From: Asticcacaulis sp.
Lineage (GTDB): Bacteria > Pseudomonadota > Alphaproteobacteria > Caulobacterales > Caulobacteraceae
Direction of reading: 5' to 3'
Assembly (NCBI RefSeq): GCF_020217185.1
Contig: NZ_JAIWNX010000283.1
Span: 1 to 10,000 of the forward strand
Length of the DNA stretch: 10,000 nt
Made by a program: the position numbers and the translations under genes. The notes under the pieces are model-generated. The model ran no database searches. It was not told where the DNA came from and saw only the letters and a list, made by a program, of their open reading frames with translations. Positions 5,882-10,000 of the stretch are shown here, piece by piece. Within the stretch, counting starts at the first letter, position 1. Each line of letters begins with the position of its first letter.

Positions 5882-5967
5882 ACGCATGACGATCTGGATT
5901 TTTTGGCGTTAACATGGTTGATACAGGCCGGTTATTTCCTCAAAGCCTGTTGCTGAGCGAGCCTGCG

Positions 5968-6168
5968 ATGAGCACTTTTCTTCTGATTGCCGCCTTGCTG
6001 GCGATGTTTGCGGTCCTTGTCGTGCTGGGCATAGGCGTGTTCAGCCTCTATCGCGGCGGCCGGTTTGGCGAGCGCTGGTCGAACAAGCTGATGCAGTGGC
6101 GCGTCATGCTTCAGGCCGTGGCCATCGGCCTTCTGTGCCTGCTGGCCTGGTGGAAGGCGGGGCACTGA
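5968..6168 (+). CDS. HIG1-domain twin transmembrane protein
   Basis: 66 residues with two hydrophobic segments (about 3-28 and 46-62) joined by a basic loop RGGRFGERWSNKLMQWR. The loop end with N-K-L-M-x-x-R-V-x-x-Q is the mark of bacterial HIG1-domain proteins. Mitochondrial relatives (Rcf1) bind respiratory complexes III/IV; a respiratory-assembly role in bacteria is inferred from that. The ATG at 5968 fits the family length; an in-frame ATG at 5914 would add 18 residues before the first membrane segment and is less likely. The stop is 7 nt before the adenosyltransferase start, so the two are probably co-transcribed. I recall this pair as a common neighbour set in alphaproteobacteria. Confidence 0.8.
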   Translation: MSTFLLIAALLAMFAVLVVLGIGVFSLYRGGRFGERWSNKLMQWRVMLQAVAIGLLCLLAWWKAGH

Positions 6169-6175
6169 GCCGTCT

Positions 6176-6745
6176 ATGGTCAAGCTCAACAGGATTTACA
6201 CGCGCACCGGCGATGACGGAACGACCGGTCTGGGCGACGGGGCGCGGCGACTGAAAACCGATGCGCGCGTCGTCGCCATGGGCAGCGTCGATGAGGCCAA
6301 TGCGGCGCTGGGCGTGGCGCGCCTGTTCGCGGACGGGGCGGTCGATGCCCTTCTGGCGCAGGTGCAGAACGATCTGTTCGATCTGGGGGCCGATCTGGCT
6401 GTGCCCGATGATGGTCAGCCCAAGAGCTGGACGCCGCTGCGGCTTGATGCACAGCGCGTGGAGGCGCTGGAACAGGCGATAGATCGCTTTAATGGTGAAA
6501 TGGAGCCCCTCAGTTCGTTCATCCTCCCTGCCGGGTCGCCGTTAAGCGCGCATCTGCATCTGGCCCGCACGATTGTGCGGCGAGCTGAGCGCGATTGTGT
6601 GGCGCTGACGCAGGTGGCGGATGAGGTGGTGAGCCCACCGGTGACGACCTATCTCAACCGGCTGTCGGACCTGCTGTTCGTGCTGGCGCGCCATGCCAAT
6701 GATCAGGGCCGTGCCGATGTGCTGTGGGTGCCGGGTAAGGTTTAG
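6176..6745 (+). CDS. pduO: ATP:cob(I)alamin adenosyltransferase, PduO type
   Basis: 189 residues, usual length. It transfers the adenosyl group of ATP to cob(I)alamin to give adenosylcobalamin in the cytoplasm. Family motifs: the ATP-binding N-terminus TRTGDDGTTGLGDGARR (9-25) with K27 and D29, SVDEANAALG (37-46), FILPAGSPLSAHLHLARTIV (115-134) with RRAER (135-139), and YLNRLSDLLFVLAR (159-172). This is the PduO/MMAB trimer type, not the CobA/BtuR type, although such genes are often labelled cobO. Adenosylcobalamin is needed by methylmalonyl-CoA mutase and B12-dependent ribonucleotide reductase; neither is in the window. ATG 6176 follows the HIG1 stop by 7 nt with only a weak ribosome site, consistent with translational coupling. 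Its stop codon lies partly in a hairpin shared with the convergent gene. Confidence 0.93.
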   Translation: MVKLNRIYTRTGDDGTTGLGDGARRLKTDARVVAMGSVDEANAALGVARLFADGAVDALLAQVQNDLFDLGADLAVPDDGQPKSWTPLRLDAQRVEALEQAIDRFNGEMEPLSSFILPAGSPLSAHLHLARTIVRRAERDCVALTQVADEVVSPPVTTYLNRLSDLLFVLARHANDQGRADVLWVPGKV

Positions 6746-6761
6746 GGAGGTTAAACCTTAC
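6735..6761. terminator. Shared hairpin over two convergent stop codons
   Basis: TAAGGTTTA (6736-6744) pairs perfectly with TAAACCTTA (6752-6760) around GGGAGGT, extended by a G-C pair (6735/6761). The TAG of the adenosyltransferase gene (6743-6745) overlaps the left arm and its boundary, and the TAA of the minus-strand gene (6758-6760) is at the end of the right arm. There is no T-run on either strand, so terminator action is plausible but not shown. Confidence 0.45.
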
Positions 6762-7087
6762 TTCGATGCAGCCGACACGCTTGTCGAAGCCGACGAAGCC
6801 GCCGGCTGATCCACCGGCCTGGGCGAACCATTGGACGCGCCTTTGGCGTCTTCGGTCGGCCACAGGATCTTTTGCGGCTCACCCGCCTTGCGTTTGGTCA
6901 AAAGCGGAAGATAGACCGGCGTTTTACACGCGCGGTACTTGTCCGACCACCAGCCGCCATTGGCCTCACACTTGCGGCGCGGCATTTCGTACAGCGCGCC
7001 GTAAACCAGAATACCGATACTGGCCACTATGAAGACCCCCAGCGCGATTAACTTGACGCGAAGGATAAGATTTTTGTCGGTTTTCAT
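6758..7087 (-). CDS. Small membrane-anchored protein with a cysteine pair, function unknown
   Basis: 109 residues, not recognised as a named family. One N-terminal hydrophobic segment (about 12-33) is preceded by positive residues (KTDK, R, K), so the rest probably faces the periplasm. It is followed by CEANGGWWSDKYRACKTPVYLP (two Cys 14 residues apart, possibly a disulfide, with aromatic residues between) and a low-complexity Ser/Ala/Pro tail. The start at 7087 has GGAAG about 8 nt upstream. The codon pattern and the clear anchor support a real gene. It is inserted in opposite orientation between the adenosyltransferase gene and etfB, and its stop overlaps a shared hairpin. It diverges from etfB across 203 nt, which must hold both promoters. 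Confidence 0.75.
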   Translation of the reverse strand: MKTDKNLILRVKLIALGVFIVASIGILVYGALYEMPRRKCEANGGWWSDKYRACKTPVYLPLLTKRKAGEPQKILWPTEDAKGASNGSPRPVDQPAASSASTSVSAASK

Positions 7088-7222
7088 ACGGCAGGCTTCC
7101 GCTAGGGCGCGATCAGTTGAGTGCCCGTTTCCATGCCTTCAAACCGCGCCTCAGGCAAGCGAAATGGTTGCCGTTGAGATCGGAAAGCCAATAAAATGCG
7201 CGGGTTTCCGCCACGACACCGA

Positions 7223-7251
7223 TTGACTTTGAGGGGCAGCGGCGTCAGTAA
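7223..7251 (+). promoter_or_regulatory. Possible etfB promoter
   Basis: TTGACT (7223-7228) is a good -35; with 17 nt spacing the -10 would be CAGTAA (7246-7251), a moderate match. A second A/T-rich hexamer TATAGC (7264-7269) lacks a -35. Transcription would start near 7258, about 33 nt before the etfB ATG. In the rest of the 7088-7290 gap I see no other clear element. Confidence 0.35.
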
Positions 7252-7290
7252 ACGTCATCGAATTATAGCTTGCTGCGAGGAAAGCTCACA

Positions 7291-8037
7291 ATGAAGGTAC
7301 TGGTACCCGTCAAGCGGGTGTTGGACTACAATGTCAAGGTCCGCGTCAAGTCTGACCAGACCGGCGTCGATCTGGCCAATGTCAAGATGGCCATGAACCC
7401 CTTTGACGAAATCGCCGTCGAAGAAGCCGTGCGCCTCAAGGAAAAGGGCACGGTGACCGAGATCGTCGCCGTCTCCATCGGCGTCGCGCAGTGCGAGGCG
7501 ATCCTGCGCACGGCTCTGGCCATGGGTGCCGATCGCGGCCTCTTGATCGAAACCGATCAGGACCTTGAGCCGCTGGCCGTAGCCAAGGTGCTGAAGGCCG
7601 TAGTGGCTCAGGAAAATCCGGACATCGTGCTGATGGGCAAGCAGGCCATTGATGGCGACAACAACGCCACCGGTCAGATGCTGTCGGCCCTGCTCGACTG
7701 GCCGCAGGCGACCTTCGCCTCGAAGGTGGAGATCGCAGGTTCCGAAGCGCTCGTCACCCGCGAAGTCGATGGCGGTCTGCAAACGCTCGGCGTGCAGCTT
7801 CCGGCGGTCATCACGACCGATCTGCGCCTCAATGAGCCGCGCTACGCCTCCCTGCCCAACATCATGAAGGCCAAGAAGAAGCCGCTCGATACCAGGGCCC
7901 TGGCCGATTACGGCGTCGATGCGGCGGCGCGCCTGACGGTGGTCAAGGTCACCGAGCCGGCCAAGCGGTCGGCGGGTATCAAGGTCGATAGCGCCGATGC
8001 CCTTATCGCTAACCTCAAGACGGCAGGAGTTCTCTGA
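7291..8037 (+). CDS. etfB: Electron transfer flavoprotein beta subunit
   Basis: 248 residues, full length. EtfB pairs with EtfA; the dimer holds FAD and structural AMP and passes electrons from acyl-CoA and other flavin dehydrogenases to ETF-ubiquinone oxidoreductase in the membrane. Motifs: [19 protein letters not shown] at the N-terminus, [19 protein letters not shown] (34-52), an AMP-site segment [13 protein letters not shown], and the recognition-loop region [20 protein letters not shown], which docks partner dehydrogenases in the family. The ATG at 7291 with GAGGAAAG (7277-7284) is chosen over the in-frame TTG at 7270. Its TGA overlaps the etfA ATG by one base. Confidence 0.97.
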   Translation: MKVLVPVKRVLDYNVKVRVKSDQTGVDLANVKMAMNPFDEIAVEEAVRLKEKGTVTEIVAVSIGVAQCEAILRTALAMGADRGLLIETDQDLEPLAVAKVLKAVVAQENPDIVLMGKQAIDGDNNATGQMLSALLDWPQATFASKVEIAGSEALVTREVDGGLQTLGVQLPAVITTDLRLNEPRYASLPNIMKAKKKPLDTRALADYGVDAAARLTVVKVTEPAKRSAGIKVDSADALIANLKTAGVL

Positions 8038-8969
8038 TGGCGGTTCTGGTTATTGCCGATCACGACGGCGCGCACCTGCGCGACACGACGCTGAAGGTCA
8101 TCACGGCGGCGCAAAAGCTGTCGGGGGATATCGACGTGCTGGTCTATGGCGAAGCGTCTGCCGTGGCCGCTCAGGCCGCTGCGGCGGCGGGCGTGCGCAA
8201 GGTGCTGACGGCCGAAAGCGCCGAGCTGAAGGCCGACATTGCTGAGGCCGTTTCGGCCCTGATCGTGTCGCTGGCCGGTGGCTATGACGCCATCGCCCTC
8301 CCGGCCACGGCTTCGGGCAAGAATGTTGCGCCGCGCATCGCTGCCGCGCTGGACGTTTCGATCATTTCCGACGTCATCGACGTAGTGGCGGGCGACACCT
8401 TCGTCCACCCCATCTATGCCGGAAATGCGCTGGAAACCGTTAAGACAGCGGACGCCAAAAAGGTGCTGACCGTGCGCCCGACGGCCTTTGCGCCGGTGGC
8501 GGCGACGGGCGGTTCGGCGGCGGTCGAAGCCGTGGCGGTTCCGGCGGTGACGCTGAAGACGCGCTTTGTGTCGGACGAAAAGGTCGTCTCGGACCGTCCG
8601 GAACTGGGTGCGGCCAAGGTGGTGGTGTCCGGTGGCCGGGCGCTGGGGTCGGCCGATGAGTTCAAGGCCGTGCTGGAGCCCCTGGCCGACAAGCTGGGGG
8701 CCGCGGTCGGCGCCTCGCGCGCGGCGGTTGATGCGGGCTATGCCCCCAATGACTATCAGGTGGGGCAAACCGGTAAGGTCGTGGCGCCTGAGCTCTACAT
8801 CGCCGTCGGTATTTCGGGCGCTATCCAGCACCTGGCCGGTATGAAGGACTCCAAGGTCATCGTCGCCATCAACAAGGACCCGGAAGCCCCGATCTTTCAG
8901 GTCGCCGATTTCGGTCTGGTCGAAGATTACAAGACCGCCGTCCCGGCTCTGCTCAAGGCGCTGGGTTAA
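8037..8969 (+). CDS. etfA: Electron transfer flavoprotein alpha subunit
   Basis: 310 residues, full length. The N-terminal half is the Rossmann-like ETF domain (about 1-185). The C-terminal FAD-binding domain holds [11 protein letters not shown] (195-205), [20 protein letters not shown] (227-246) and [17 protein letters not shown] (253-269) followed by [10 protein letters not shown] (278-287), all typical contacts to FAD. It works only as the heterodimer with EtfB. The ATG at 8037 has AGGAG at 8025-8029 and overlaps the etfB stop (TGATG), giving translational coupling and balanced subunit output. A palindromic element with terminator-like end follows, so the two form their own transcript. Confidence 0.97.
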   Translation: MAVLVIADHDGAHLRDTTLKVITAAQKLSGDIDVLVYGEASAVAAQAAAAAGVRKVLTAESAELKADIAEAVSALIVSLAGGYDAIALPATASGKNVAPRIAAALDVSIISDVIDVVAGDTFVHPIYAGNALETVKTADAKKVLTVRPTAFAPVAATGGSAAVEAVAVPAVTLKTRFVSDEKVVSDRPELGAAKVVVSGGRALGSADEFKAVLEPLADKLGAAVGASRAAVDAGYAPNDYQVGQTGKVVAPELYIAVGISGAIQHLAGMKDSKVIVAINKDPEAPIFQVADFGLVEDYKTAVPALLKALG

Positions 8970-8978
8970 ACGCTGTTC

Positions 8979-9155
8979 TATACCTCCCTGGCTATGCCGG
9001 GGAGGGGGACCGCACGAGCCTGCGAAGCTGGTGAGATGTGGTGGTGGGGTTTCTTTTTTTGAACTTCGTCACTGCGTAAAGGGACGTATAGCCAGATACC
9101 CCACCACCACGCCTTTCAGGCGCGGTCCCCCTCCCCAACAAGTTGGGGAGGTATA
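8979..9155. repeat. 177-bp imperfect palindromic intergenic element
   Basis: The ends are inverted repeats: TATACCTCCC plus GGGGAGGGGGACCGC (within 8979-9013) match the complement of 9122-9155, with differences in the middle of the arms. Further in, GTGGTGGTGGGGT (9038-9050) pairs perfectly with 9098-9110. The central part (9051-9097) is less structured and A/T-richer with a run of seven T (9054-9060). No open frame of interest is inside. Nested arms and position between genes suggest a non-autonomous mobile repeat (MITE- or REP-like) or a long structured RNA end; no flanking target duplication was identified. Confidence 0.7.
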
Positions 9156-9162
9156 ATTTTTT
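9130..9162 (+). terminator. Probable terminator of etfBA
   Basis: CCTCCCCAA (9130-9138) pairs with TTGGGGAGG (9143-9151) around a CAAG loop. Six T follow at 9157-9162 after GTATAA-type sequence. The stem forms the right end of the palindromic element. The 5-nt gap between stem and T-run makes it slightly non-ideal. Confidence 0.55.
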
Positions 9163-9230
9163 CTGGGCCCTTGATTACCCGGTGGGGCGGTTTAAGCTCC
9201 TGCCCTAATAACAAGTACCGCGGGTTCAAA

Positions 9231-10000
9231 ATGACAGAGATCAAAGTCGTCGGCGTTATCGGGGCAGGGCAGATGGGGTCGGGCATTGCGCAGGTGTGCG
9301 CGCAGGCAGGCTACGACGTCTTCCTCTACGATCAGCAGGCCGCCGCCATCGCCAAGGCGATCGAAAAGATCAACAAGGGCATCGCCCGGTCGGTCGAAAA
9401 GGGCGTCATCACGGCTGAGACAGCCGCCAATGCGGTCAAGCTGGTCAAGCCGGCGGCCATGGCCTCGGAACTGGCCGACTGCGATCTGGTCATCGAAGCG
9501 GCGACCGAAAACGAAGAGATCAAGAAGGCCATCTTCCAATCGGTGTCCGAACACCTGAAACCCGAAGCCATTCTGGCGTCCAACACCTCGTCCATTTCGA
9601 TCACGCGACTGGCCACGGCTTCGGATCGTCCGACGCGCTTTATCGGCCTGCATTTTATGAACCCGGTGCCGATCATGAAGCTGGTCGAAATCATCCGCGG
9701 CATCGCCACCGAGACCGACACCTATGAGGCGGCGGTGCGCTTTGCTGAAAGCCTCGACAAGATCACCGCCAATGCGCAGGACTATCCGGCCTTTATCGTC
9801 AACCGCATCCTGATCCCGATGATCAATGAGGCCATCTACACCCTGTACGAAGGGGTGGGGACGGTCGAAGCCATCGACACGGCCATGAAGCTGGGGGCCA
9901 ATCACCCGATGGGGCCGCTGGAGCTGGGCGATTTTATCGGTCTGGATACGGTGCTGGCCATCATGAATGTGCTGTATGACGGCCTGTCGGATTCCAAGTA
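9231..10000 (+). CDS. hbd: 3-hydroxybutyryl-CoA dehydrogenase, 3' end outside window
   Basis: The first 256 residues of a protein usually about 290 long; the frame is open to the window edge. It interconverts 3-hydroxybutyryl-CoA and acetoacetyl-CoA with NAD(P), in beta-oxidation, butyrate or polyhydroxybutyrate-linked metabolism. The Rossmann motif is GAGQMGSGIA (11-20). By spacing against human short-chain hydroxyacyl-CoA dehydrogenase the catalytic set is complete: S120 in SNTSS, H141 in HFMNP, E153 and N191. The helical C-terminal domain starts near 185 (PAFIVNRIL). ATG 9231 has a poor ribosome site (only GCGGG nearby). It lies 261 nt after etfA across a repeat and terminator, so it is probably transcribed separately; TAATAA (9206-9211) is a weak -10 candidate. 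The link to etfBA supports a role in acyl-CoA oxidation. Confidence 0.95.
   Translation, partial: MTEIKVVGVIGAGQMGSGIAQVCAQAGYDVFLYDQQAAAIAKAIEKINKGIARSVEKGVITAETAANAVKLVKPAAMASELADCDLVIEAATENEEIKKAIFQSVSEHLKPEAILASNTSSISITRLATASDRPTRFIGLHFMNPVPIMKLVEIIRGIATETDTYEAAVRFAESLDKITANAQDYPAFIVNRILIPMINEAIYTLYEGVGTVEAIDTAMKLGANHPMGPLELGDFIGLDTVLAIMNVLYDGLSDSK

Larger units (their letters stand above)
5535..5967. other. 433-bp non-coding interval between the TetR and HIG1 genes
   Basis: This divergent gap is clearly A/T-richer than the flanking genes and I see no convincing gene in it. An open frame on the minus strand (5535-5915) is contiguous with the TetR frame but lacks a ribosome site and shows no domain or coding-like composition. 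Visible structure: a small CCCAT-AA-ATGGG hairpin (5583-5594), three GAATTC words (near 5608, 5680 and 5852), a TetR-type operator (5739-5754) and a 15-bp palindrome (5867-5881). It should contain promoters for both genes; no single promoter stands out. Confidence 0.6.

Noticed and set aside
5535..5915. Minus-strand open frame of 126 codons directly upstream of the TetR gene
   Set aside because: No ribosome site, no domain, composition unlike the neighbours, and it covers the palindromes of the regulatory gap. Its stop overlaps the TetR ATG, which I take as chance.
5860..5915. CtrA-type site (TTAA-N7-TTAA) before the HIG1 gene
   Set aside because: TTAA words occur at 5873 and 5909 but not with 7-nt spacing, and the half-site match is weak.
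5914..5967. Earlier ATG for the HIG1 protein
   Set aside because: It would add 18 residues before the first membrane segment, against the family length; the ATG at 5968 starts directly before the hydrophobic segment.
7270..7290. TTG start 21 nt upstream of the etfB ATG
   Set aside because: The ATG at 7291 starts the conserved [10 protein letters not shown] sequence and has a good Shine-Dalgarno sequence that lies inside the extension.
7908..8831. Minus-strand open frame of 307 codons opposite etfB/etfA
   Set aside because: Arg/His-rich antisense translation of the etf genes, without domains.
9192..9905. Minus-strand open frame opposite hbd
   Set aside because: The plus strand encodes a clear 3-hydroxyacyl-CoA dehydrogenase with all catalytic residues; the opposite frame is Asp/Gly/His-rich shadow.

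Overview
The window looks like chromosomal DNA of a free-living alphaproteobacterium of the order Caulobacterales, most likely Asticcacaulis or a close relative. The evidence is the high but not extreme GC content, the coding style, a DUF2125 protein beside aromatic amino acid genes, and the set HIG1 small membrane protein / cobalamin adenosyltransferase / etfB / etfA / hydroxyacyl-CoA dehydrogenase, which I remember as a recurrent order in alphaproteobacteria. The intergenic gaps carry CTCCCC...GGGGAG hairpins of the kind common in that order. The genus is inferred from memory, not from a search.

Left part (1-3591, all genes on +): palindromic non-coding DNA, a membrane-anchored DUF2125 protein, a chorismate mutase (AroQ fold) with a long unassigned C-terminal region and a TTG start, then a HisC-type aminotransferase. 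The last two fit the chorismate-to-prephenate and transamination steps of phenylalanine/tyrosine synthesis. No prephenate dehydrogenase is present next to them. The gap before hisC holds two tandem, related 70-80 bp palindromes whose arms differ by compensated base changes.

Middle part (3592-5967): a stand-alone Rieske non-heme iron oxygenase on + with its own likely promoter, facing a TetR-family regulator on -. A strong bidirectional terminator separates them. About 430 bp of A/T-richer non-coding DNA follows, with a TetR-like operator (GAATGA-N4-TCATTC).

Right part (5968-10000): a HIG1 small membrane protein and a PduO-type ATP:cob(I)alamin adenosyltransferase lie close together on +. A small membrane-anchored protein with a Cys pair is encoded on - and converges on the adenosyltransferase. 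Then etfB and etfA (overlapping by 1 nt) give the two subunits of electron transfer flavoprotein. A 177-bp imperfect palindromic element with a terminator-like end follows, then the 5' part of a 3-hydroxybutyryl-CoA dehydrogenase gene cut by the window end. ETF takes electrons from acyl-CoA dehydrogenases and the dehydrogenase oxidises (or forms) 3-hydroxyacyl-CoA, so this end serves fatty-acid/short-chain acyl-CoA metabolism. Adenosylcobalamin may serve methylmalonyl-CoA mutase in the same metabolism.

The genes are mostly ordinary core metabolism. The least explained signals are in the gaps: the paired palindromes at 2293-2458, the nested operator-like palindromes at 7-47, the TetR operator at 5739-5754, and the large palindrome at 8979-9155. 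I saw no tRNA, rRNA, CRISPR array, transposase or phage gene.
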